A DNA stretch of 64,000 nt from Cladorhizidae sp. MBARI D1340-BT2. Its lineage: Eukaryota; Porifera; Demospongiae; Poecilosclerida; Cladorhizidae. The stretch is taken from positions 27,807,008 to 27,871,007 of the forward strand of contig JAQNBH010000006.1 in the NCBI GenBank assembly GCA_028752905.1, written 5' to 3'. The notes below the pieces were generated by a model. It saw only the letters and a list, made by a program, of their open reading frames with translations. It had not been told where the DNA came from and made no database searches. Position numbers and translations under genes: made by a program. Of the stretch, positions 21,590 through 32,839 are shown piece by piece; the first letter of the stretch is position 1, and every line of letters begins with the position of its first letter.

Positions 21590-22984
21590 CCTTTGTGATG
21601 TAGGCTTTCTTCTGTTTTTCATAATTCCATGCTGCAGTCTGGTCATTATGGTTGAAATTTGTGTACCTGCAAATGTATAAAACATGTTATCATAAAATAT
21701 ACTTGAAAATAGAACAATAATTGCCTTGAAATTCTAAAATTAATTACTAAAACCACAATTACAACCACACACTTTATGCTAGGCAACATAAACCACACCT
21801 ACATATTAAGTAACTATGTGTGATTCCAAAAATATATGGTTGCTATAGACTTTAATAAATATTTGAGACAATACAGTTAATTTTAGTAATGGTAGCAATA
21901 TATTTTTTTTAAACCCGCCCGTGAAAGTGTTAACTCCAAGATTTTAATTTTCCGCAGATACATGCGACGATATTCTCTCCCATCATCATGCTCAAGACCG
22001 TCAAAGTATATGGCTTTCTTTAGAGATGTAGGTGAGAAATCAAGATCATACAGCCACTTTCTGGCTGTTTGTGGAGTGATGGAACGAGAAAAACCAGGTG
22101 GTAAGTGAGAATTTGGTAACATCTCTGAATTTACCCTGGTTGCAAATTTTGCAGCAGTCATAACTGGCTCACTTTTCCTTTACGTAACCATGCCAATGCT
22201 TTCAATCTGCAGTGTTCATCATCCACAACATAATTATGGCCGAATGTGCTTGCCTTGTGCTGATCCAGTAAACTCTCCCTTGCACTGGTAGAAATCTTTC
22301 ATCCTGCCTCCTCTGATTGTCTTTTCATTGAAACCAACCACTAAACCAGCTTCAGTAGCTGTAGCAACATAAGCTAGGCCAAAACACTTTCGAAATATAA
22401 TATTATCCATTATGGTAATGGCAATCATTCTAACAGTGTCCTTTGGCTGGCAATGCATCCACTAACTATATGCCTCTTGTGCATCTTCTGAGAAAGGAAA
22501 TTCGTTCTCTGGCTCAACCTCATCTTCAGATGATGGCAGTATCCTACGGAAAGCAAACAATTCATCAAGCTCACCAAAACTGCTTGAATGTAAGTCAACT
22601 TCCTCCCTCTGCTCTTTAGCAGCTCTTGCTACAGCTGCTTTGTCAGCATGGTGCTTCCTTGGACCATCGGGACTTTTTTTTGGTACATCGTCACTCATAG
22701 TCACCCTCCAAAACTTGCTATACTTCAGAGAAAGAAGCCCAACTGATTCAGTCGCAGGAGTTGTCATGGAAACATGCCACACCCAATTTTTGTATTGTAC
22801 TAAAATCCCACAGAGTTTCTAAATGCACCAGGTGCAGCTAAAAGTGGTATCATTTTAAAAGAAATTTTGAGCTGAGCATTATGGTGCAAGAAATTTTGGG
22901 CAAAAAGTAAGTGTTGGTAAGTTTCAGTACAAAGTTCGCATGGACATTAATGACTTCCTGCACTATACACATATTTTAATATTG

Positions 22985-24960
22985 AAGTTGAGTTTTTTAT
23001 TTGAACTCCAGCTACCCAGGGAGTGAGTCTATGTCATGTTGAAGTTGGTAGCAGTCGTTCACATTCCATACCAGTTTGATGCATTGGGTAGGATCAGCAA
23101 TGATGAAGATGTTGGAGAACTTAGTACAAACTTTAATGTAGATAATTAATAATAGAGATTTAAAGATACTTCCTTGGGGCAGTCCGAGAGAGACACAGTA
23201 GGTGCCAGAAGACAGATATGTCCCAAACCAGTTCCATATGTCTCTAGTAATTACAATGCAGGACTACTTGAATAGAAGTTCACCATGGGGGACACTATAA
23301 AAAGCCTCGGTAGATGGTTCAACTTTTGAGTTGTGATAGCCATTACAATAAATAGTCAGTTCTCATGAATAGCAACAGCAGTTGAAGGGTGAAACTATTT
23401 TTCTGCAATCTGGTTTAGATTGAATAAGTAGCAAAGCTGATTATCTTGTCATAGACCAGTTTCTCTATAATTTTAGAGACGAGCTATTGGTCTGTAGTTG
23501 GCGCCCAAGGGCTTATTCCCTGATTTATAAATTGGAATAATGTTGTGTATGTACAAATCAGCTGCAATGTACTGGTCCATGATGCTCAGGGAGAACAGAT
23601 TTTATAGACAGCCATAGCTGTGTAGTCTTGGATGCATTCCATCAATTTCTTTACCTTGGTTTTGGTCAAGTTTTACTAAGGATATCCATACACTTCCTCT
23701 GCAGAGATGGTAGTAACCTGGATTTCCGAGGAAATAGGCATGAGTACTGCTGTGGAAGGATGAGCGGGCTCCTAGTGAAAACAGAATTGAAGCAGCTGTT
23801 CTGCAGACTGTCCCTTTCATAGTGAGTAGAGGTAGTTGCAGAGCTATGATCGGAATGTGTACTATGTTTATTCTGGCTAGGCTGTTAATGCAGTTGTCTT
23901 TCATGATATTCTTTATGCTTCGAACATTTGGATCTGAAGTTGGTGGGTTAAGGAGAATAATTGCTCATATATATTTGGAGATGGAAGGAGTCCTCCTGTA
24001 ATACTATCATATGTATATTATGGCTGGGTTGTTAATGCAGTTGTCTTTCACAATATTCATATGATCTTTTTACTTTGGACATTTGGAACTGAAGTTGGTG
24101 GGTCATGGAGAGTAGTATTTGCTCATAGTTGGAGGTAGAAGAAGCCATCCTGTACTTTGTTCTGCTTGAGTGAATGCAGTTGAGAGAATACTTTATTATT
24201 GGAGAAAAATATTTCGGTCACTGGTGACGATTTTTTTTTACTGACACAGTATTGGTGATTACTGGTTTTAGTGCAAAGCATACATATTCTGTATCATTTA
24301 GAGAAAGTAAGTGGGTGAAAAAAATAAAAAAATAGAAGTCATTTAGGCCATCCATGTCAGCTTTAGAGAGAGAGATAAAAAAATCTTGCATGATGAGGTT
24401 GTGTGGGAATGGCAGGAGTTATAAATGAGGTAACTTGAATTGATCCAACTTGATCAGAAAGTGGAATAAAGGATAGCTCAGGATGGTTTGGTAATGACAA
24501 AATCAAGGATGTTGCCAGTTTGAGTAGGGCTAGTTATAAACAGATGCAGTGTACAGTTAAAGACTGAGGTCACAGAACATCGAAGAATTCATGGACGGAT
24601 TGGTAAGTGAGGCTCAGTTTATATCAGTGAAGTTAAAGTGATACATTATTATTACTTTGCACATAGCGCAAGTTTCTTTCAGAGAAGAGAAGAGGCCAAG
24701 GTGATATGAATTAGGAGGCACATAGCTACTGTATTCAGTAAGATGATTAGATTTAGGTCAAAATAGTTGTAATGAATTGGTGCAAGAAGGTAATATGATG
24801 ATCCTAGATCCCAATAAGACACGCACACACTTCTCTTATAATAATCAAGAGCATGTAACACTACTGAGGCTGGTGGGGCAAGTGGTGCACACTTATCTGC
24901 TAACTAAGCATGATATGAGAGCATGCTGGTTAATGCTGTACTGAAGTTGTTACATTACCG
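22985..24960 (-). pseudogene. Non-LTR retrotransposon (LINE; Jockey/CR1/L2-like), decayed
   Basis: On the minus strand, 24900-24480 holds endonuclease remnants: YVPPNSYHLGLFSSLKETCA, VIIMYHFNFTDIN (family: vvvxGDFNxxxI) and SPTQTGNILDFVITKP (family: TRxxNxLDLVLT). At 23580-22990 the reverse transcriptase reads NIIPIYKSGNKPLGANYRPI, then KLVYDKI, and later GLPQGSIFKSLLLIIYI and IADPTQCI. The last two correspond to the GVPQGSxLGPLLFxxYIND and FADDT motifs; the YADD-type Asp pair is reduced to ADP. Many stops and frameshifts. It would have made an ORF2 endonuclease/reverse transcriptase for target-primed insertion. The region between the endonuclease and reverse transcriptase contains a near-duplicate pair (23860-23960 and 24010-24110) sharing GGCTGTTAATGCAGTTGTCT-type sequence. 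No poly-A tail or target duplication was identified. Confidence 0.65.
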
Positions 24961-25034
24961 AGTTGAACTACTGGAAGATGGATAGTTTATGTAACATCTA
25001 CATTCACATGGAGGACCAAGCTTGGGCTGGAAAG

Positions 25035-26115
25035 AAGAGAAAGCTCCCAGTTACCCTGATCAAGGGCTTCCTTGTAGCTGAAAGAACTAATCTCCTTGAC
25101 TATGATGCTTTCTAACAAGCAGAATTTGAGGGTTGCAGATGCTGTGAATGATTTCTCCTCGGTCAACTTAAACCGTCAGATAGTAAAGAGGAACCAAAGC
25201 CAAGATTCAGTGGTAGATTTACCAATGGCTGCCTCTGCTGTTCAATTTTGGGTGAGTTTCAAACAGCAGTTTGGAATCTGTTGCAGGATGTTGATATAGG
25301 GAAGTTTGATTATCTCCTCATCGAGAGCAGTGGAATGACAACCCCTTGGCCACTATAGCTACCCTAGAGCAGGAATATGGGAGGATGTACCGAATCCTCC
25401 TTGATGCTGTAGTGACTGTGGTGGACACCTACGCTCTTGTAGCCAAATTTAAGAGTGGTGAAACATACCCCGCTGCAGCTGATAGCCAACTCCAATATGC
25501 TGATGTCATAGACAGTAACAAGAAAGACCACGTTTCTGAGTCACAGCCTGGCAAAGCATGTGAATTTAAGTCTGATTATGTCCTGGGTTGTCGGATTTAC
25601 CCATGCATGAAGTGTGCTATTCCTCTGCATTACCTAATAGAGGTGAGTAGGTTATCCAAGCTCACTGTGGTGTCTCATGAAGTGGCCAGAGCTGTTTATA
25701 CATGGAGGGCGGATGTATGAGCCAGGAGAGATAAAAGAGGGTTAAAGGAAGGAAGCATGCAGGAAGCTAAAGAAGCAGGCCACATCTCGAAGAATAATTT
25801 CTCATCTTTGATTTACGAGAGGAGTGTTCTTTTCAGCTTGAAAGTTTCCAAACTATTTTATGGAGGAAGTTCCCAAATGAAGCTTCATGCATGAAATGAA
25901 TGCTGTAGTTTGTGGAGGAAAGGAATTGCTTATACAAATTTCACGTGAGTGGTCGTTGGCGATACGAGATCACACCGCAAACTAATGCACAAGACAGCTT
26001 GGTTGGTTCATGTTTAGTGCAGCTTATTTCAGGGTTGGATGAAGACGAAATGAGAGCACTCCTGGGTAGTTGTGTGGCCAAGGAAGGTGAAGAAAATACT
26101 TTCCAAACTGAACAA
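25035..26115 (+). pseudogene. COBW/ZNG1-like G3E GTPase pseudogene
   Basis: Across several frames the sequence reads KLPVTLIKGFLVAERTNLL, VNDFSSVNLNRQIVK, VVDLP, NGCLCCSI, IGKFDYLLIESSGM, LLDAVVTVVDTYALVAK, QLQYADVIDSNKKDH and IPLHYLIEVSRL. Then come SSLIYERSV, a VEERNCLYKFHVSGRWRYEI block and SGLDEDEMRALLGSCVAKEG. These follow the COBW order: Walker A (family GFLGAGKTTL, here GFLVAERTNL, so the P-loop is destroyed), the C-x-CC metal-site block (family GCLCC), Walker B region IESSG, NKxD (present as NKKD) and the C-terminal COBW domain ending DEDEMRALLDSC. The family delivers metal, zinc in ZNG1, to client proteins. There is no obvious intron, so it may be a processed copy; frameshifts and stops show it is dead. 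Confidence 0.78.
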
Positions 26116-27640
26116 GCTACGCCTCTTTTCCGTCATGCAGAGCAGCATTGAAAATGACCTTAGATTTGAGCTGATTCATCCGATGAAGGAGATCGTCTCG
26201 GATACATGTCCCAGGCCTCCCATTTTAGATTTCAACAAGATGAACTCGGACCTTCCTAAGCACTTGAACTGCTGCAGTGGTCCTGTGTGTCTTTTTCCTG
26301 TGGTCCTTCCAAACTGAGTCCAAATCTGCAGGCATGTTGTCGGCGAAGGGATGCCATTCCAGCCTCTATTTACCATTGCCTCTGAGATGTCCAAGAACTC
26401 ATCAAGGACTATTACCTAACTGTTGGCTACTGCAGTTGTGGAACATAATAATTCTGCTTTGCCTTGTACAGTCTTCTCTTCACCATTTGCACCTAGCTTT
26501 CCTTTCAGGCATGAAATCACTTGTCTTGAAATGAAATAACTCCATTAATTAAGCAATATATGAATGTCGGACGTACTGAATAATATTTATCTCAGTGTTT
26601 TTGAGGCATGAATTGTAGCTAGCTCCACTAGTGTTTTGCTAATGTGATTATTATTCAGCACCAACCACCAAATGTCAATCTTATTCCTTAAACCATTGCA
26701 CTGCTCTTACCTGTAGATTTTTGCTGAGCATAGTTTGGAAAGAGCTGCTCGTTGGTACACATTTGTGGTTTGCCAAAAAAAAATTGGGGCCTTTTGAAGC
26801 TTGTAATTACGGCGTTGTTGTTGGGTGCTCTCAACTGGGATTCCTGGTTTTCTTCTAATTATCACCTCAGATAACTTTACCAACCAATATATGCGGAGTA
26901 CAACCGTTAAAGTATTGTATGTTCTGAAAGAGAAAAACTTCGGCAGTTTGACCAAGCTACAAATTGGAAACTGGACCATCAAATGGCACTTCTGAGGTGA
27001 GTTTTGAAATTTTAGGTAGAACCACAATACCTACGTAGTGTCCCTTAAGCGCCTGAACTGGACAATGCTGAGAGGCCTAAAGGCATGGTCCACTGCCACA
27101 TCACCCTCTTGGATGATACTGTTTTCAACTGAATTATTGATGTACGATAATGTACACATAGCTAGGTAAAAGCACTCGATAGCTAGCTCTAGTTTAGAAC
27201 TTTAATTAAATATTGTTATACATTTCTTGCATGTTTTTGTCTCTTATAAACCTATAGCATGACATGACCTTACAGCTGTAGAAAACCTTGTACACTATAG
27301 CCCCAGATAGCTATATAGTTAGTAGAGAAATTTTCTCACCACCCCTATATTAATATTATTAGGTCTGGAGAGTCACTCATTTTTGGGGGGCATTTATGTT
27401 GCCTGGTTGTCTTTGTAGCCATTGATTGATGATCAACATCAGTTGATTCATTTGTCAAAGACAAGTAAGGAATAGTCAGGTTTGTTATTGTGAGGCTATT
27501 GTGGAGGCTATATAGTTCACATTTCTTGTAGTGACAGATGCTGCCACACATCGACACCCTGATGCTACCCACTCCCACCTGAATTTTATAGTAGTAGCAA
27601 TAGTAGTTGTACTAGTACAATGATCTTCTCGGTAATTAAC
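26116..27640. other. Non-coding stretch
   Basis: No recognisable domain. Short frames on both strands (for example around 26180-26320 and 26710-27030) have no family match I can make. Confidence 0.4.
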
Positions 27641-27815
27641 TTGGAAATTTACTCTCTCGACATTTTGACTAGATGCTCTAGCCTTCATCAGGAATAATAT
27701 TAGGAATATTAGTACTCAGCCAACTCTCAGTTGACAGTGTAGACTTTCTCGATGATCGACTAAAATTTACTCACTCAATGATTATGCTATTGATGCTCTA
27801 TCTTTGATCAGGAAT
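27640..27815 (-). repeat. Tandem Penelope-like ends with hammerhead-like motifs (copies D and D2)
   Basis: 27659-27691 on the minus strand: CTGATGA, A, GGCTAGA, GCA, TCTAGTC, AAAATGTC, with a fully paired stem II. About 120 bases further on, 27777-27811 is a diverged second copy (CTGATCA and AGAGCATCAAT). Both are followed by the AAATTTACTC-type flank seen at 11968. Tandem repeated ends fit the pseudo-LTR arrangement of Penelope-like elements. Confidence 0.45.
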
Positions 27816-28740
27816 AATGAATAATTATTACAAGAAAACAATCTTTTCCAACAAACTGCTAAGAAAGAAGGGAGCAAAAAATCTATATAGCCAAGTACAG
27901 TTTGATGACCCAGTAACATTTAAATCATCATTCTAAATGTATATAACTGGTGAGCATAGTTTTCAGCGTTAAAAGCTCACACGATTAAATGAGCTATTTG
28001 CCTTTGCTGTTTGAGGGAAGTGCTAGTGCATTTGCTGCTCGGTTCAAACCTACCAACTTAAGCTGGCTTCACCCTACACAGCTGGATCAGAGCCTAGCAA
28101 CACTTCCGGGACAGAGCCAAGAATGGATGGCCAATGGATATCTAATTGTTTTGGCTAATTGCAAACAAAAAAACAATTGTTTTCATGCACACCAAAAGCA
28201 TATCGAGTCTGGTCAGCACAAGTGGTGGAGCTAGCAACTTCAAAGTTAATAATTGGGCAGGGTTATTATAAAATGTACAATCACCAGTGCATCACTCTAA
28301 CTAAATGTTGGTTGTATACTCATACATGAACCTTCCCCAGTCAAACTTAGGATCCTTGCAATGGGGTGGAGGTGGCATGATAAATCCAGAGCTATCAAAC
28401 TCACATTCTGAGTATTCCTTGTCAGACATTTACAAGAATACAAGTGCTTGCAACCTTTGGCATGCACCTAGGGACAGCACAATATAAATTATCGACTGCC
28501 AGTATTCACCAGTGTTTCCAGTTCCATGTGTTGAGCGGTGGAAATGGAGTGAAACTTTATCCTTCATTCTCATGCTCTGAAGTCTTTTCATGAGTGAGCA
28601 AGCAAGATCCAATTTCCACTCCCTGTATGCTTTACTCCCCATCCCCACACACACAATACCATGAAAAATAACATACCTGTATATCAACTAATTTTGTAAT
28701 AATGCCTTCATGACGGTGTAATTGATGTCATAGTCAATGT
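27816..28740. other. Non-coding stretch
   Basis: No gene recognised. An 80-codon frame at 27989-28234 has no recognisable domain. Confidence 0.4.
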
Positions 28741-28960
28741 CGTATTAGCACCACTTTAAAGATTTTCCATCTTCACATGATGTCGTGCATGTGGGTCCTT
28801 GCCCTAGCCTAGCATACAGTCACCATTGATTCTCCCGTGCCCTAATCTCAATCACTTTTTTTCCTTGCCCTAGCACTAGGCTCTTGATAACGTCATACCT
28901 TTGCCGTTGTAGTAGGCTCTTGGTAATGCATACCTATGCCCTTTCCCCAGTATTTTCAGA
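28741..28960. repeat. Short degenerate repeat with CCTTGCCCTAG and AGGCTCTTG phrases
   Basis: Phrases CCTTGCCCTAGC, TAGGCTCTTGATAAC/TAGGCTCTTGGTAAT and CATACCTTTGCC/CATACCTATGCC recur two to three times. Confidence 0.5.
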
Positions 28961-30690
28961 ACACTTTTCTTGAACTTGATATCAAGTTGATGGGATATAC
29001 CTCTAGAAATATTGTGTTGAGGGTTGTAATGATATTAGCAGTGAATATTTAATAGGAGATGGAGACGATCAAGATACAGGAAGCGGGAAAAGAACTGAAA
29101 AGGCTTCTCAAATTAAAAGTACATTTTATCTCAGAGAAAGTAAAGTCCAATTTCAATGCTTGTTGTGTAGGTAATTACTACACTTGATAGCTGTAGCCAG
29201 TTGTTGCTTTGAATTATGAATTCAAACAACATCAATATTGATTGTTCCAAATGATTGATGACTAGGACCACTTTAGCTGTGTTGTGTCTTCTAATTGAAT
29301 GTCACTGTTAAATTAATACACAGTAACAACTCGGTCATGTGATGGATCTGTCAAGCCACATCTCATGCTCATGTACATTATTTTTCATGATATGTGTTCT
29401 CATTGGTGTGGCATGGGCTCTATGCTATTCGCTTCCCTCTCTCCTGCCAATAGATTTTAGCGCAGCCATAGTTACTCAGAAGAGAAGGAAGGCTAGTCCT
29501 CACAACCAAGGATAAGCTGAAGGTCCATCTATCAAGAAGAAGGGGAGAACCTTAACCCGAGTGTGGCAGCCAAAGTCGACACTGTCCATGATATCGTGAA
29601 GAATGAGGGAACCTGCATATCTCCTCGCTGAAGTTCGATCAGTGCCTGCACTAAGATAACAAAGTCTCGACAAGAATGTCGATAATGATCATTTTTCCAA
29701 ACATTTCAGCTGTCGGAGCTGAGTCCGATACATTTGGATCGCCCCTGTGTCTCTCACAAGGACTAAACCTAGGGACATGACGAAAACCTACAAACTCATT
29801 TTTATGCAGAGTTATGGATAGCTGGTGTCGATAACTAACATGGTTGGGTTTCAACACAAATGGAGTGTCAAATCCAAATGATCTGGATACCATATATTCT
29901 CTTGTGACCTCCGGCTCATGTGACCAATGGGGAATGGTAACTCACAGACAACATCCTTCATTGCTTATGCATGTGCATGTTGAAGTGTGCAATTGGTGCT
30001 TCTAGTTAAGCAATTAGCACAATTTTATGCAATGACAAGATCAAGTCTAAATTGATGTGATATGAAGTGATGCAAAGCTGTGATAATACACAAACTTAGG
30101 CCAGTCCCAGTGCATCAAGATCAGGTACAATGCCTGAGTTATCTATACGTCTACGAATGTCAAATTTCTTGATACCTAATCTTGACTCTGACTACAAGAC
30201 TGGGAGAGCATGAACTCTGAGGCTACTATATCCCTCATGCGTGTTGACTGTTGAGGATAAGCTTTCTCTCGAGCAGCTATTTCCAGAAATCTGGAAGTGA
30301 TAGGATGGTATAATGAGGAATATGTGGGATGTGCTCGGTTAATATTTGTGCTATGCCCTCTGCTTTGTGACTCTGCTTCAATTGGTATCTTGAGTGGGAA
30401 TCCTCACATGTGCCAGATTAACACTAGACCTCTGTTGACTCCCATTTGCCGGCAAATTACCTACTAGTTTGATGACCCGCTGCACTATTGTGACTGACCT
30501 AGTTTATTTACAGGAGTTGTAGACATTACCTGCGATATTGGGGAATTAGTTCTCAATCTCTCATCCCTTCATCATCAAAATCACTGGCACACACCATACC
30601 ATCACAACTATGACCACCACTAGATAAGCTTGGGTTACATAGTCAACTATGTATTGCTTTGTGGACTTCTAACTAACACACAAAGACCAA
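28961..30690. other. Non-coding stretch
   Basis: No domain, RNA or clear repeat recognised. Confidence 0.4.
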
Positions 30691-30699
30691 CGTGCTCTC

Positions 30700-30860
30700 T
30701 AACTATGCACACACACAGTACTACAGACACACCAAACCACACCACATACATACATATATACATAATCCACAATCACACTCACTCACACACACACACATTC
30801 ACTCACTGACACACACACACACACATATTGCCACACAATACACACATACATACGCACAAG
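30700..30860. repeat. CA-rich microsatellite
   Basis: Several CA and CACT runs between 30700 and 30860, the purest at about 30786-30824. Confidence 0.9.
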
Positions 30861-31144
30861 GAGAGACACTATAACGGCTTCACCATAAGAAGATGTCTGG
30901 CTGTGGCCTTATGTATAGGCAGCCCATTATTAGCTACATATGATCTGCATCTTTATCACACACTATAGCAGAAAAATTCTATCTCTTTGCTGTATTTTCA
31001 GCATTGAAATGGTAAATGGTATGCAATTTGTTTCCTGATAGAGCTAGCTATTATCAGATCCAATGCCCAATCATACCAGTCTTTTCACCGGATTCAATTC
31101 CCAATCACCAATACACAAATCTTTTCACCAGATCCAATGCCTGA

Positions 31145-31265
31145 GGCATCAGAAATGTCCCCTAGCCCTAGATTTAGCCTTAGTCCAGGACTTAGTCAGT
31201 CTCCCAGCCCTAGCCCAAGACTTAGCCCTAGCCAAATGCCAATCCCTAGGCCTAGCCTAGCATAA
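31145..31265. repeat. Hexanucleotide-like CCTAGC/CTTAGC repeat
   Basis: Irregular tandem units of about six bases (CCCTAG, CCTAGC, CTTAGC). Shorter CCTAGC clusters recur at about 47041 and 54313. Confidence 0.7.
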
Positions 31266-31639
31266 CAGTCTTTTATCTCTTGCAAACTAGGGACTAGTGC
31301 AATAAAGACTCACAGCAATCGATGGCCTGGTATCAATTTGTCAGAAAAATTGTAATGAGCTTTTGTACGGTTAACAGAAGTCTACTCAAGATATGTTTAA
31401 ATATAAATGTATAACATACATATATTTATATACATCTTCAGGTATTTATCAAGCCTCAAGGTAGCAAGCACCAAATATGCTCTTGTCATCCCTCTGGGGT
31501 TAGGATAGGCACATGTAGCAAGCACTGAGGAGATAGACTGTGACAAAATCATATGTGGAGCCGACAAGAAGGAGTATGATGGCATTCCAATTAGATGCTT
31601 GGATGGAGCTGAATTCAAGGAGTTAAAAGTTGTTAGAGC
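31266..31639. other. Non-coding stretch with one unrecognised plus-strand frame
   Basis: About 31530-31650 reads EEIDCDKIICGADKKEYDGI and then RCLDGAEFKELKVVRAS on the plus strand. It looks protein-like, but I cannot assign a family. Confidence 0.3.
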
Positions 31640-31990
31640 ATCCAAGCATCAAGAAAAACAATAGCTAAAGTAGAATCAGCAGCTGAAGAACAACACATTC
31701 AGCACATCCCCACCTGGAACTAGCTCTAACTAAGCAGAGGCAGAAGCTGGAGAGAAAAACAGAGAGAACATACCTAGAGCTAGCTCTAACATGCCAACAT
31801 CATTGCTAGTATCACGAACAATAATAGTTAAAGCAGAGCGAGCAGCTGGAGAGCAACACAGTCAGCACATTCCGACCTAGAGGTATCTCTAACTAAGCAG
31901 TGGCAGTAAATGGAGAGAAACACAGACAGCACATCCTCACCTAGAGCTAGCTCTAACATGCCAACATCATTTCAAGTAATCTCAGGAAAT
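31640..31990. repeat. Tandem repeat of about 167 bases, two copies with internal half-repeats
   Basis: GAGCTAGCTCTAACATGCCAACATCAT recurs 167 bases apart (31778 and 31945). Each copy has two related halves sharing AACACAGxCAGCACAT and CTCTAACTAAGCAG. Confidence 0.8.
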
Positions 31991-32066
31991 GAATAACATG
32001 GACGTGCATTATTTAGATTTGTAGGTGCAAATTCCATGATGCAAGTGTCACATGCATCTGCTTTTT

Positions 32067-32099
32067 GGGGGGGGGGGGAGGGGGGGGGGAGGGGGGGGG
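32067..32099 (+). repeat. G-tract with quadruplex potential
   Basis: Three runs of nine or more G separated by single A residues. Confidence 0.9.
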
Positions 32100-32244
32100 A
32101 AAGGCGGCGGAAGTTTAAGCTTCCTTGATGCTGCCTACATAGTTTACAATATGTATCATATATATGGTGTTTTTGAATAGAGCACACCATTGGATATTGG
32201 TCTGTTGTATTATTGTGTGCATGCTCATCAGTGTAACTCCGTTA

Positions 32245-32440
32245 GGTAATATCACATATTGTAAATATATATCACATCTTCAGGTATTGTAAATATATAT
32301 CACATCTTCAGGCAGGTATTGTAAATATATATCTCATCTTCAGGCAGTTGTTGCAAGCAGGTATTATAAATATATATCACATCTTCAGGCAGGTATTGTA
32401 CACATTTTCAGGCAGGTATTGTAAATATATATCACAAGTT
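32245..32440. repeat. Minisatellite of about 30-33 bases (GTATTGTAAATATATATCAC)
   Basis: About six units, each with TTGTAAATATATATCAC and usually CATCTTCAGGCAG. It ends just before the LTR retrotransposon. Confidence 0.9.
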
Positions 32441-32456
32441 GATGTATGGACATGTC

Positions 32457-32837
32457 AGTTGAGGGCAGACCCATCAACATGGACCATGGATGACCATTAA
32501 GCATTAATACATAGAGTACTGAGGGAACATTACCAAATTATGTCGCACCAAACAGACTTAGATGTTATAATATGTGGGCCTACCCAGTTATATATATGGA
32601 ACTTTGCTGAGTGTATGTAAGAATTTGTGACATCCTGTTTCCTGGGAAGTCAGGGTATAAGAACCCTGACTGACCGAGGTTCAGGAGCTTTGCCTTGTCC
32701 TGTAATTGCAACCTTGTGTCTTCATTAATAATCTAAATTCTCTGATTTCAAGATACGGGTGCTATTTACATAAGCATAGCTCTGGTGGCAGCAATTGATA
32801 CCATCACTTGAGAGTTTGACTGGACTAACCCTCAACA
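32457..32837 (+). repeat. 5' LTR
   Basis: Matches 36831-37216 over its whole length with substitutions and small indels. It starts AGTTGAGGGCAGAC (3' copy TGTTGAGGGC) and ends CTCAACA. It contains an internal TGGTGGCAGC at 32785-32794 that resembles the primer site. Confidence 0.9.
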
Positions 32838-32839
32838 CA

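Larger units (their letters stand above)
21001..21933 (+). mobile_element. Non-autonomous piggyBac element with TTAA target sites
   Basis: The element is flanked on both sides by TTAA (21001-21004 and 21930-21933). Its ends are inverted: CACTTTAACGATCACGGGCG on the left and CCCGCCCGTGAAAGTG on the right. Just inside the left end is a perfect 18-base palindrome GGGCGCTTTAAAGCGCCC (21020-21037). It contains only an N-terminal transposase-like exon. It sits inside a transposase reading frame on the opposite strand, and removing it with one TTAA restores that frame. Confidence 0.88.
20248..22782 (-). pseudogene. DDE transposase (DDE_3/IS630-Tc1-like or Zator-like), split by a piggyBac insertion
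   Basis: Minus-strand pieces in order: an acidic/basic N-terminus from 22782 (MSDD at 22698); FRKCFGLAYVATATEAGLVV; VNSEMLPNSHLPPGFSRSIT and ARKWLYDLDFSP; SLKKAIYFDGLEHDDGREYR; then after the insertion CLVLLYHDESSIHANEGQ; then QNGLRKLLQEHNV; FLPKFHC, a stop, VNPIENVWGQAK; and CDYSFNGLEK. This matches transposases with a GxYxDGHExxDVxxYR block, a catalytic HDESxF-x-ANxGQ block and a catalytic PKFHCELNPIExxWGxxK block. The second Asp (HDES) and the final Glu (PIEN) are present. The first catalytic Asp could not be placed, and the residue after FHC is a stop. Several frameshifts occur. No terminal repeats of this element were found. Superfamily is not certain. Confidence 0.7.

Noticed and set aside
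27989..28234. 80-codon plus-strand frame
   Set aside because: No domain, splice context or repeat support found; length is within chance for this region.
30692..30874. His/Thr-rich frame
   Set aside because: Translation of the CA microsatellite.
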